Origin: an uncultured Oscillospiraceae bacterium
Lineage (GTDB): Bacteria; Bacillota; Clostridia; Oscillospirales; Oscillospiraceae
Assembly: GCA_900763675.1 (NCBI GenBank)
Contig: CAAFLE010000042.1
Span: 1-36,631, forward strand
DNA length: 36,631 nucleotides
Direction: 5' to 3'
Made by a program: the position numbers and the translations under genes. This document shows positions 16,004-24,223 of this stretch, piece by piece. How positions within the stretch are numbered: the first letter of the stretch is position 1; every line of letters starts with the position of its first letter. Below the pieces are notes generated by a model that saw only the letters and a list, made by a program, of their open reading frames with translations, ran no database searches and was not told where the DNA came from.

Positions 16004-17229
16004 AAAACCTGCTGATACTGACCGCGGCGTCCATCGGCACACGGGAAAATGCTACGGCGCCTACCTTTTGGAAAACGATGGATAAATTCATCGAGAAAGG
16101 GTGGAGCATCCGTGTGATTTCCGCCAGCCCGAAGGATCGCTGCCGTATGGAGGACCGGAGTACGCCGGGGATCGTTGTAGAGACGCATCCGGTGTCGCTT
16201 GGAAAGCTGACGCAGATCCGCCGGATCGGTCAGCTGTTCTATATTATCCAGTGCCGCATTCAGTTTGCCGTTCTGCGCCGCGCCGGAGAGCGGTTTATCC
16301 GGGAAAACGGATGCACTGCCGAAAACACCGTCCTGTACGGCGACGATACGATCGGCGTCTTTCCGTGCAAACGTTTGAGCCGGAAATACGGCATGAAGCT
16401 GGTGACCCGTTTCTGCGGTATGTGGGACATGATCCACTATCCGCCGAGCTTCGGCAACCGCATCCGGAAATATCCGTCACTGCAGGCATATGGAACACAG
16501 GCGGATCTTGTCATTCCCACAAACGACGGGACGCAGGGAGAAACGATCCTCCGGCGTGCCGGAAATACGAGCCGGATCCTTTTCTGGCGCAACGGCGTGG
16601 ATATTCCGCCGGAACATACCGAAACGCCGGCGTTCTTTGAAAAACTGCCGCCGGACGCGCCGGTTTTGATGACGCTCTCCCGGCTTCACCGCGGCAAGGG
16701 GCTTTTCCGTTCGGTCCGCGCCATGAAGACTGTGAAGGAAACGCATCCGGAAGCGCGTCTTGTTATCTGCGGCTACGGACCGGAGCGGGAAGCGCTTGAA
16801 AAGCTCGTGGACGATCTGCATCTGCGGGATACGGTTTTCTTTACCGGAAGCATCCCGCACGACGAAGTTTCGGCATATCTGCAAAGAGCCGATATATTTC
16901 TCTCGTTTTATCTGGAATCCAACCTTGGAAACCCGATCTATGAGGCGATGCGCTGCGGCTGCGCCATCGTGACGAGCGACGTGGGAACGACCCGCGACGT
17001 GATCCGCGACGGTGAAAACGGCATCCTTCTTTCGCCGGACGGTCTGGATGAGAGCATCCCGGCGGCGATCTGCCGGCTGCTCGACGATCCTTCGGAAAGA
17101 GCGCGGCTTGCCGCGGGCGCAAAGCAATATGCCGCCGAGAATTTCTGGACATGGGACGAGCGCACCTCGGCAGAGGAGAAGGCAATCTCCGAACTGCTGG
17201 AGCAGGCGCAGAAGGAAGCAAAACGATGA
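16000..17229 (+). CDS. Family 4-like (GT-B) glycosyltransferase, TTG start
   Basis: The 409-residue protein is read from a TTG at 16000 that overlaps the previous stop (TTGA) and is preceded by GGAAAGGAA at 15982-15990. Motifs in order are 'WRNGVDIPPEHTE', 'LMTLSRLHRGKGLFRSVRAM', 'VICGYGPEREALEKLVDDL', 'FTGSIPHDEVSAYLQRADIF' and 'NPIYEAMRCGCAIVTSDVGT' (about 308-327). The last segment carries the donor-binding glutamate. All are standard for retaining GT4 enzymes. It overlaps the following gene by 4 nt, so the two are translationally coupled. Confidence 0.9.
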   Translation: MKNLLILTAASIGTRENATAPTFWKTMDKFIEKGWSIRVISASPKDRCRMEDRSTPGIVVETHPVSLGKLTQIRRIGQLFYIIQCRIQFAVLRRAGERFIRENGCTAENTVLYGDDTIGVFPCKRLSRKYGMKLVTRFCGMWDMIHYPPSFGNRIRKYPSLQAYGTQADLVIPTNDGTQGETILRRAGNTSRILFWRNGVDIPPEHTETPAFFEKLPPDAPVLMTLSRLHRGKGLFRSVRAMKTVKETHPEARLVICGYGPEREALEKLVDDLHLRDTVFFTGSIPHDEVSAYLQRADIFLSFYLESNLGNPIYEAMRCGCAIVTSDVGTTRDVIRDGENGILLSPDGLDESIPAAICRLLDDPSERARLAAGAKQYAAENFWTWDERTSAEEKAISELLEQAQKEAKR

Positions 17230-18335
17230 ACATTCTGATCCTCCCGTCGTGGTACCCGACGGCGGACGACCCGGTCAAGGGCAGCTTTTTCGCCGAGCAG
17301 GCGGCGGCGCTGGCGCGTTTCGGACATACGGTCACGGTCATGGCGGTCTACAGCGACGGTGAGAAAGGCGTTCATACCGAATGCCGCACGAGCGGCAGCC
17401 TGACGGAATATCTCATCCATGCAAAGCCGCTGCGGTTTCATCTCACGTTTTTCCGCATTCTCCGCGAAATGCGGCGGCTGCTCCGCGAGAGCGGAAAGCC
17501 GGACGTTGTCCATGTCCATTCCTTCAATATGGCAAAATACGCCCGCGCCCTGCGGGCGCTGACGGGCGTACCCTATGTGATAACCGAACACGTCACATGG
17601 TTTGAAAGCGGTGCGCTCTCCCAACGGGAGCTTCGGGAAGCGTCACGGGCGTTTTCCTGCGCCGACGGCGTGATCACCGTCAGCCCCGGGCTGCGTGAAA
17701 CGATCCGCCCGCTCTGCGGCGGAAAGAAGATCGCGGTCATCCCCAATCTCGTGAACGAGGACTTTTTCTCCCGGACGCGGCAGACCGTTCCGGAAAAACC
17801 GTTCCGGTTCATCTCCGTCGGCGCATTGATGCCGAAAAAGGGCATGGACACGCTGCTCACGGCGTTCCAAAGCCTTGTAAGCTCCGGCGCGGATGTGCAT
17901 CTCACGATCTGCGGCGGCGGCGCGGAGGAGGAAGCGCTGAAGGCGCAGGCGGGCGAACTGCTTTCCGCCGGGCGCGTTGCGTTTGCCGGCAGCATACCGC
18001 GGCAGGAGGTCGGGCGGCGGCTCTCGGAAAGCCACGCCTTTGTGCTGGCAAGCCGCGTCGAAACGTTCGGCGTGGTGTTCGTTGAGGCGATGGCGTGCGG
18101 TCTTCCCATCGTAATGACGAAAACGAACGCATGGGAAATGCTCGCCGTGCCGGAAACGGGGCTTGCCGTGCCGGTGGACGATGCCGCCGCTCTTGTCGGC
18201 GCGATGCGGCAGCTCATGGAGCATTACGCGGACTATGACGCCGGGACCATCCGGCGCTACTGCCGCGATAACTTCTCCGAGACGGCGATCTGCCGCCGTC
18301 TGACGGAGTTTTATGAAGAGGTTTTGAAGAAATGA
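17226..18335 (+). CDS. Family 4 (GT-B) glycosyltransferase
   Basis: The 369-residue protein is a textbook GT4 enzyme. It opens 'LILPSWYPTADDPVKGSFF', with 'VVHVHSFNMAKYARAL' and 'YVITEHVTWF' in the acceptor domain. The donor domain has 'VIPNLVNEDFF', 'FISVGALMPKKGMDTLLTAF', 'FAGSIPRQEVGRRLSESHAF' and the E-x7-E motif in 'ETFGVVFVEAMACGLPIV' (about 279-296). The start at 17226 is fixed by the ATGA overlap and AAGGAAG just upstream; an in-frame ATG at 17151 lies inside the previous gene. It is likely to transfer a hexose or N-acetylhexosamine to the growing unit. Confidence 0.92.
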   Translation: MNILILPSWYPTADDPVKGSFFAEQAAALARFGHTVTVMAVYSDGEKGVHTECRTSGSLTEYLIHAKPLRFHLTFFRILREMRRLLRESGKPDVVHVHSFNMAKYARALRALTGVPYVITEHVTWFESGALSQRELREASRAFSCADGVITVSPGLRETIRPLCGGKKIAVIPNLVNEDFFSRTRQTVPEKPFRFISVGALMPKKGMDTLLTAFQSLVSSGADVHLTICGGGAEEEALKAQAGELLSAGRVAFAGSIPRQEVGRRLSESHAFVLASRVETFGVVFVEAMACGLPIVMTKTNAWEMLAVPETGLAVPVDDAAALVGAMRQLMEHYADYDAGTIRRYCRDNFSETAICRRLTEFYEEVLKK

Positions 18336-19291
18336 CAACGCCTGCCGTATCCGTGATCGTTCCGTGCTATAATGCGGAAGCCTATCTCGCTTCGTGCGCC
18401 GAGAGCGTTTTCGCGCAGACGGAGCAAAGCTGGGAGCTTCTGCTTGTAAACGACGGCTCGACGGACGGCACGCCGGCACTCTGCCGTGCGCTCGCGGAAA
18501 AGGATGGGCGCGTCCGCGTGATCGAGCAGGAAAACGCGGGCGTGTCCGCCGCCCGGAACGCCGGGCTGAACGCGGCGCAGGGCGAGTACATTCTTTTTCT
18601 CGACAGCGACGACGCCTGTACCCCCGGCGCGTTCGCCGCGCTCCTTGCCGCGGCGCGGCGGGAGAATGCCGACATCGTTGAGGGCGGCGTGCGCTGCGAG
18701 GACGAGACCGGCGAGGAGCTTTGGACGTATCTGCCCGAGGCGGAGACGCTCCGCGACCCGGACGAGACGACCGCCCGGCACATTCCCGCGCCGCACGGTC
18801 TCTATGGCTGCTGGCGGCTCCTCTACCGGCGGGCGTTCGTCGGAGGCTCCCGGTTTTCCGCACTTACCCGCGGGGAGGACGCGCTGTTCGTAACGGAGCT
18901 ATTCACCCGCTGCCGGACATATGCGTCCGCCGGGGAGATCGTGTACCGCTATATTATCCGCTCCGGCAGCGTCATGCGCCAGAGCTTCCGCCCGGCGACG
19001 CTCGACTTTGTGCGTTCGTGGGTGAGAATCTACGAGTTATTAAAAGAACGGACGCCGGAGATCGCGCCGCGTGCCGCGGAGATTGTTCTCTGGCAATGCG
19101 ACCGCGTGTTCCGCCGCGGTATGGAAAGCGGCGACGCGCATTGGCGCGAATGCCGCGCCGAGCTGATCGGAACGCGGCGGCGCTTTGCGCCGCTCTGCGG
19201 CGGCAAGCCGCTGAAAAAAGCCGCGGGACGGGCGCTTTTCGCCGTCTCGCCGGAGCTTTTTTACCGCTTCGCCGCTCGCGGAGCCAGATAA
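18332..19291 (+). CDS. Family 2 glycosyltransferase
   Basis: The 319-residue protein has the classical GT2 layout: 'VSVIVPCYNAEAYLASC' (6-22), 'LLLVNDGSTDGT' (36-47), 'NAGVSAARNAGLNAA' (68-82) and the metal-binding DSDD at 91-94. It overlaps the upstream gene by 4 nt (ATGA). The second half, with 'GEDALFVTELF' as the likely catalytic loop, is Arg-rich and has no clear membrane helix. It is the second GT2 enzyme of the operon and adds another sugar of unknown type. Confidence 0.92.
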   Translation: MTTPAVSVIVPCYNAEAYLASCAESVFAQTEQSWELLLVNDGSTDGTPALCRALAEKDGRVRVIEQENAGVSAARNAGLNAAQGEYILFLDSDDACTPGAFAALLAAARRENADIVEGGVRCEDETGEELWTYLPEAETLRDPDETTARHIPAPHGLYGCWRLLYRRAFVGGSRFSALTRGEDALFVTELFTRCRTYASAGEIVYRYIIRSGSVMRQSFRPATLDFVRSWVRIYELLKERTPEIAPRAAEIVLWQCDRVFRRGMESGDAHWRECRAELIGTRRRFAPLCGGKPLKKAAGRALFAVSPELFYRFAARGAR

Positions 19292-19309
19292 ACGGGAGGA
19301 AAAAAGATC

Positions 19310-20479
19310 ATGCCCAAGTATATGAAGCTCATGCTCCGCATTCCGCTTTCGAGCGCCAGCCGCAACAAGCATGAGCTTGACGCCGCCTATGAAGCGGGAT
19401 ACAAAGTGTCCGTATACTATACGGAGCAGAACCTCACCGTAACGGACGAGCTTGCCCGCTACGAGCTGCACAATTACGATCCCGGCATCAAGGTCAGCCG
19501 TTTCCGCCCGCTTACGCAGCTGCGGATCATCGGCTCATGGCTTCGGTTTGCCCGCGTTCTGCGCCGGGAACGACCGGACGTCATCAGCTGCCATAATATT
19601 CCCAACATGACGCTCGCGTGGTTTGCCTCGCGGCTGGTATTTCCCCGCCCGAAGCTCATTTACGACGCGCATGAATTCAACCTTGAAGCACGCGGCAACA
19701 TCAGCGCGAAGGAGCGGGCGAAAACCGAAAAATGGGAAAATTTCTTCCTGCATCGCGCAGCGTTTTCCATCATGGTCAACGACAGCATTGCCGACGAGGT
19801 GCAGAAGCACTACGGTCTTTCGCAGCGCCCGGTGGTCGTGCGCAGCACGCCGCCGTACTGGACGCTGGATGAGGAGAAGATCCGGGAAAAGCGCCGGATG
19901 TTCTGCGCGGCGCTGGGCGTTTCCGAGGACACATTTCTCATTATGTTTCACGGCAACGTCACTACGCTGCGCGGCGTGGAGAATATGATCCGCGCCACGG
20001 GACGCGATCCGGCGATCGCGTGCGTGCTGCTCGGCAGCTGCAGCGAGCCGTACCGCCGGGAGCTGCAGCAGCTGGCGGAGGAGTGCGGCGCGGCGGGGCG
20101 AGTATACTTTCATCCCGCGGTGCCAGTGAACGAGCTGTGGCAGTATGTGGGCGCGGCGGACGTGGGCTGCGTAATGACGGAGAACACCTGCCGCAACCAT
20201 TATTTAAGCTCGCCGAACAAATTTTTTGAAAACATCCAGAGCCTGACGCCGGTCATCTGCCCGACGTTCCCGGAAATGGAGCGGATCGTTGCAAAATACG
20301 GCATCGGTCTCTGCTGTCCGCCGGACGATCTCGACGCTTTCTGCGCCTGCATCACGAAAATGCGCACCGACCGGGCGTTTTACCGCGCCTGCAAGGAGCA
20401 TCTTGCCGCGGCGAAGAACGATCTTTGCTGGGAAAACGAAAAGAACGCACTGCTGGATGCCTACCGCCGGTATCTCTGA
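19310..20479 (+). CDS. Family 4-like (GT-B) glycosyltransferase
   Basis: The 389-residue protein has a GT-B organisation. It shows 'DVISCHNIPNMTLAWFASRL' and 'LIYDAHEFNLEARGN' in the first domain. 'IMFHGNVTTLRGVENMIRAT', 'CVLLGSCSEPYRRELQQLA' and 'FHPAVPVNELWQYVGAADVG' follow in the second, with 'SSPNKFFENIQSLTPVI' (about 302-318) as the donor segment. The start follows GGGAGG by about 12 nt. It is the eighth and last glycosyltransferase of the operon, directly before the flippase gene. Confidence 0.9.
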   Translation: MPKYMKLMLRIPLSSASRNKHELDAAYEAGYKVSVYYTEQNLTVTDELARYELHNYDPGIKVSRFRPLTQLRIIGSWLRFARVLRRERPDVISCHNIPNMTLAWFASRLVFPRPKLIYDAHEFNLEARGNISAKERAKTEKWENFFLHRAAFSIMVNDSIADEVQKHYGLSQRPVVVRSTPPYWTLDEEKIREKRRMFCAALGVSEDTFLIMFHGNVTTLRGVENMIRATGRDPAIACVLLGSCSEPYRRELQQLAEECGAAGRVYFHPAVPVNELWQYVGAADVGCVMTENTCRNHYLSSPNKFFENIQSLTPVICPTFPEMERIVAKYGIGLCCPPDDLDAFCACITKMRTDRAFYRACKEHLAAAKNDLCWENEKNALLDAYRRYL

Positions 20480-20485
20480 AAAACA

Positions 20486-22060
20486 ATGAGAATTATTTAC
20501 GCTTTCCGTAACTTCATCATGGGCTTTGCCGGGCAGATCCTCTATGTGCTGCTGGGCTTTGCCTCACGCACGGTCTTTATCTATTGTCTGGGGGAAACGT
20601 TCCTCGGCGTCAACGGCATATTTGCGAGCGTGCTTTCCGTGCTGTCGTTTTCCGAGCTGGGACTCGGCACGGCGATTTTGTACGCCATGTACAAGCCCGC
20701 CGCCGACGGCGACACGGAAAAGCTCCGCTCGCTGCTGCTTTTTTACCGCAACGCATACCGGATCGTCGGCGCAGTGATCCTCGGTCTGGGGCTGGCGCTC
20801 ATCCCGGCGCTGCCGTATCTCGTCAAGGGGACGTCCGACGTCGTCAATCTCACGCTCGTATACGTCATGTATCTGCTCGACTCGGTCAGCAGCTACTGGT
20901 TTTTCTCGTATAAACAGAGCATCCTCGTTGTCCACCAGAAGAGCTATATCAACTCGCTGATCGCGTATCTCACCTCCATCGGCAGCACAGCGGCACAGAT
21001 CCTTGTGCTGCTGCTCATGCGCCGGACGCCGACGCTGTCCTTTTATGTTTATACCGCCGTCGGCATTTTCGGCACGATCGTCGGAAACATCTTCCAGAAG
21101 CGAAAGGCGGAAAGGGAATACCCCGAGCTGACGGAAAGGGGAGCGGTGCCGCTCACCCGCGAGGAGAGAAAGCCGATCCTCAAAAATGTCGCCGGGCTTA
21201 CGGTCAGCCGTCTGTGCGCCACGCTTCTCAATGCTACGGACAACCTGCTGCTCTCGGCGTATATCGGCGTCGGCATCGTCGGCGTATACGGAAACTATCT
21301 GACGCTCAAGCGCTATGTCGCCAAGCTGCAATCGTCGCTCTTTAATTCCATCACTGCCGGTGTCGGCAACTTCTGCGCATCGGAAAGCACGGAGAAAAAG
21401 GAACAGCTTTTCCAGACGATCCACTTCATCTATTTCTGGTTTTACGGCTTCTGCGCCATCGGTATGTGGATTTTGTACGATTCGTTTATTGCGGGCGTCT
21501 GGCTGCACGACGTTAAGTGGCTCCTGCCGCGCAGCGCCGTATTTCTGATCGTGCTGATCTATCTGCTCGACGGTCTCTCCGGCGCCGTGGTGAAATTCCG
21601 CGACGCGAGCGGACTGTACTGGCAGACAAAGTATCGCTATGTTTTCTCCATGGTCCTCAACATCGTCGTATCGTATGTGCTGATGGCTCCGCTCAAAATG
21701 GGAATCACCGGCGTTTTGCTCGGCACCGTGGCAAGCACGCTCATCATGGTCGGCTTCGACCCGCTGATTTTGTATAAAAATGTTTTCCGGAAGAGCGCCG
21801 CGGGCTATTACCGCCGCTTTCTGGGGTATCTGGCGCTGGTGATGGCGACCGGAGCGCTCGTTCAGGCGATTTGTATTCCGTTTTCGGAATATACGTTCGG
21901 GAATTTCCTCGTGCGCCTGCTGGCCTGTCTGATCGTTCCGAACGGACTCTGGTTTTTGCTGTTTCGCCGGAGCCGGGAGTTTCAGGACCTGTACGATCGG
22001 ATGCGCGGCCTGCTTTCCGCCGGTCTCGCCCGATTCAGAAAACACAAAAAGGGAGAATAA
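20486..22060 (+). CDS. wzx: Wzx-type polysaccharide flippase (MOP superfamily)
   Basis: The 524-residue protein is an integral membrane protein of the MOP exporter superfamily, which moves lipid-linked oligosaccharides from the inner to the outer face of the membrane. It opens with 'FRNFIMGFAGQILYVLLGFA' and the family-typical 'RTVFIYCLGETFLGVNGIFA', then 'VLSFSELGLGTAILYAMYKP'. About 12-14 hydrophobic segments run the full length, and 'TLLNATDNLLLSAYIGVGIV' marks the second repeat half. The C-terminus is cytoplasmic and basic ('FRKHKKGE'). The ribosome site is weak, and the start lies 6 nt after the previous stop. It indicates a Wzx-dependent rather than an ABC-transporter route. Confidence 0.93.
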   Translation: MRIIYAFRNFIMGFAGQILYVLLGFASRTVFIYCLGETFLGVNGIFASVLSVLSFSELGLGTAILYAMYKPAADGDTEKLRSLLLFYRNAYRIVGAVILGLGLALIPALPYLVKGTSDVVNLTLVYVMYLLDSVSSYWFFSYKQSILVVHQKSYINSLIAYLTSIGSTAAQILVLLLMRRTPTLSFYVYTAVGIFGTIVGNIFQKRKAEREYPELTERGAVPLTREERKPILKNVAGLTVSRLCATLLNATDNLLLSAYIGVGIVGVYGNYLTLKRYVAKLQSSLFNSITAGVGNFCASESTEKKEQLFQTIHFIYFWFYGFCAIGMWILYDSFIAGVWLHDVKWLLPRSAVFLIVLIYLLDGLSGAVVKFRDASGLYWQTKYRYVFSMVLNIVVSYVLMAPLKMGITGVLLGTVASTLIMVGFDPLILYKNVFRKSAAGYYRRFLGYLALVMATGALVQAICIPFSEYTFGNFLVRLLACLIVPNGLWFLLFRRSREFQDLYDRMRGLLSAGLARFRKHKKGE

Positions 22061-22062
22061 AC

Positions 22063-23010
22063 ATGGGAAAAATCCGCTCCGTTTTTTCAAAGATCCGCAA
22101 GGTCCTTACGGACCGCGAGGTGCGGCGCAATGTGATTCTGCTTCTTACGGCGCCGGTCTTTCCGCGGCTGCATCTCCGGCTGCGGATAAAATACGGTCAT
22201 TATACGCCGGAAAATCCCATTAACCTGAAGCATCCCAAGCTCTTTAACGAGAAGCTGTTCTGGCTGCAATACTACATTTACAACAAAAGCCCGCTTGTCG
22301 AGCAGTGCTACGATAAATACCTTGTGCGCAGCTTTGTGGAACAGCAGGGCTGCGGAGATACGCTTAACCCGCTATACGGCGTATGGGACGATATGAACGA
22401 CATCCCGTGGGATTCCCTGCCGGAGCGCTGCGCCATTAAGGCGACCAGCGGCTGGAGCAACCATACGTTCCGCACGCATGGCGAGCCGATCGACCCCGAG
22501 GAAGTGAAAGCCCGTCTGCGCCGCGTGGAGAAAAAGAGAATCACATTTGCGCAGGAGGGGATCACGTTCGCCGCCCGCGGAAAGCAGCACTACATCTGCG
22601 AGCATCTTATGACGTCGAACGACGGCGGCTTTCCCAACGATTATAAGTTCTACTGCTTCCACGGCGAGCCGAAATACGTGCTCTGGATCACGGATCGGTT
22701 TGCCGGAACGGGACCGGTGAAGGTGTTCAAGGACATTGCATGGAACGACCGTCCCGACCTGCGCGACGGGATCGAGCCGGCGGACATCCCAAAGCCGTCC
22801 TGCTATGACGAAATGCTGGAGATCGCCCGGAAGCTGAGCGCTCCGTTTCCGTTTGTCCGCGTAGACCTTTATGACATCGGCGGAAAGCCGGTGTTCGGCG
22901 AGCTGACCTTCGCGCCCGGCGGACGCCACAGCGCCGTCGCCCAGAAGGAAATGGGCGAGCTGATCCATATGGAACGGATGAAGGAGTATAAAAAGACGCT
23001 CTGTCAATAA
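22063..23010 (+). CDS. TupA-like ATP-grasp protein
   Basis: The 315-residue protein matches the ATPgrasp_TupA family, named for a teichuronopeptide biosynthesis gene of alkaliphilic Bacillus. Hallmarks are 'IKYGHYTPENPINLKHPKLF' with 'NEKLFWLQ', 'CYDKYLVRSFVEQQG', 'LPERCAIKATSGWSNH' and 'PNDYKFYCFHGEPKYVLWIT'. 'FPFVRVDLYDIGGKPVFGEL' and 'TFAPGG' follow. The last two stretches carry the acidic metal-binding residues. Members lie in surface-polysaccharide clusters and are thought to join an amino acid or peptide to a glycan carboxylate. Biochemical proof is limited, and some annotations call them glycosyltransferases. The start at 22063 follows AAAGGGAGAA; an in-frame ATG at 21871 lies inside the flippase gene. 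The nearby uronate pathway gives a plausible acceptor. Confidence 0.85.
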   Translation: MGKIRSVFSKIRKVLTDREVRRNVILLLTAPVFPRLHLRLRIKYGHYTPENPINLKHPKLFNEKLFWLQYYIYNKSPLVEQCYDKYLVRSFVEQQGCGDTLNPLYGVWDDMNDIPWDSLPERCAIKATSGWSNHTFRTHGEPIDPEEVKARLRRVEKKRITFAQEGITFAARGKQHYICEHLMTSNDGGFPNDYKFYCFHGEPKYVLWITDRFAGTGPVKVFKDIAWNDRPDLRDGIEPADIPKPSCYDEMLEIARKLSAPFPFVRVDLYDIGGKPVFGELTFAPGGRHSAVAQKEMGELIHMERMKEYKKTLCQ

Positions 23011-23028
23011 AAAGGAAAGGGAACGCCC

Positions 23029-24126
23029 ATGCCGTCCAAATGCATTCTATTCTATAAAACCGACCGCACGGACGCCCGGGCGGAAGCGGTCATAGACCGC
23101 GAGACCGCCGCGGGGCGGCTGGAGCTTGTCGGCGTGTCTGCACCGGAGGGAGCCGCCGTTCCGAAGGAGCGGCAGAGCCTGCCGTTTTATCCGCCGGAGA
23201 CGCTTCCCACGGTTGATTTTGCCTACGCCATCGTAACGGAGGCGTCCGCCGCCGCACAGCGCGACCGGCGGCGGAGCCGCGTAAAGCGTCTGCTCCCGCC
23301 GGCGCTGCTGCGGCTGTACTACAAGCTCTCGGCGCGGCTGTTCGCGCAGAAAAAGCTGCGGCTCTGGAAGCGCTTTGACGGCTGGGGCAAGCCTATCGAG
23401 CGCCGGCCGGACATGGTTTTCCCGGAATACAGCCCGCTCGGCGCATGGGGCGTTCCGGCGGAAAAGACGGTCCCCGCCCGGACGCTTCGCATTCCGGGGT
23501 TCCGGATGGACGAGTATGCGGCGCTGCGAGAGCGCGGCGTCACGTTCGTTTCGGACAACTGCTGGGGCGGACTGATGTACCATACGCTGGGCATGGAGCT
23601 GCGCTCCCCGTTTATCAATATGTTTGTGCAGCCGGACGATTTCTCAAAGCTCCTCGCCGATCTGCCGCACTATCTCGCGCAGCCGCTCGTGCCGGACACG
23701 CTCTGCACGCGCCGCGGCGGCGCGGTGGTGTATCCGGTCGTGCGGCTCGGGGACGTGAAAATGCACTTCAACCACGTGACGACACCGGAGGAGCTGGAGA
23801 TCTACGCGGAAAAATGGTACCGGCGGCGCGAACGGATGGACATGGACATGATCCTCGCGGAGAGCAGCTTTTCCGACCGGGAGGAGCAGAAACGGTACGA
23901 AGCGGCGTTTGCCGAAAGCCCGTACCCGATGCTCGTTTTCACGCCGTACCCGACGGAAAGCTATGTTCAGCTCGCCGCGTTTGCGGAAAACGCCGAGCGC
24001 TACAAGGGCGATTTTCCCGAATGCGCCCGCGACTGCGCAAAAAACGACTATCCCGGCGCGATCCCCTTCGATATGCTGCAAACCTTCCTTACACGGACCG
24101 TTCAGCCGCCGAAAACGGAGAAATAA
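23029..24126 (+). CDS. DUF1919 family protein, probable glycosyltransferase-like exopolysaccharide protein
   Basis: The 365-residue protein contains a DUF1919-like domain in its second half. The key stretch is 'VTFVSDNCWGGLMYHTLGME' followed by 'SPFINMFVQPDDFSKLL' (from about residue 168). 'DVKMHFNHV' and 'AEKWYRRRERM' follow, with 'AESSFSDREEQKRYEAAF' after them. The family is found in capsule and exopolysaccharide loci and has no assigned reaction known to me. The first 160 residues are less conserved and Arg-rich. It starts 18 nt after the TupA-like gene, with AAGGAAAGGG upstream, and is the last gene before the internal promoter. Confidence 0.78.
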   Translation: MPSKCILFYKTDRTDARAEAVIDRETAAGRLELVGVSAPEGAAVPKERQSLPFYPPETLPTVDFAYAIVTEASAAAQRDRRRSRVKRLLPPALLRLYYKLSARLFAQKKLRLWKRFDGWGKPIERRPDMVFPEYSPLGAWGVPAEKTVPARTLRIPGFRMDEYAALRERGVTFVSDNCWGGLMYHTLGMELRSPFINMFVQPDDFSKLLADLPHYLAQPLVPDTLCTRRGGAVVYPVVRLGDVKMHFNHVTTPEELEIYAEKWYRRRERMDMDMILAESSFSDREEQKRYEAAFAESPYPMLVFTPYPTESYVQLAAFAENAERYKGDFPECARDCAKNDYPGAIPFDMLQTFLTRTVQPPKTEK

Positions 24127-24137
24127 TGCGTTTTTTA

Positions 24138-24166
24138 TTGAAATGAAGCGGCGGATGTGCTACCAT
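24138..24166 (+). promoter_or_regulatory. Internal promoter before the diacetamido-uronate genes
   Basis: TTGAAA (24138-24143) and TACCAT (24161-24166) are separated by 17 nt, in the only intergenic gap of nearly 100 nt in the operon. The gap is AT-richer than its surroundings and has no obvious terminator. The nucleotide-sugar genes that follow may therefore be transcribed both from the operon promoter and from this one. Confidence 0.55.
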
Positions 24167-24223
24167 ACAAAAGATATAAGTACCTTAACCATTCAATTTC
24201 GTAACGGAATCGAGGAAATACAT

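Noticed and set aside
20564..22090. A 508-residue minus-strand open frame opposite the flippase
   Set aside because: Charged, His/Asp/Gln-rich translation with no motif, opposite a clear multi-pass membrane protein.
22063..23010. Calling the TupA-like gene a glycosyltransferase
   Set aside because: It lacks GT-A or GT-B motifs and has the paired acidic C-terminal strands and lysine positions of an ATP-grasp fold.
24098..24140. Possible terminator between the DUF1919 gene and the dehydrogenase
   Set aside because: Only a 5-bp stem with a 12-nt loop is present, and the T-run is 15 nt away from it.
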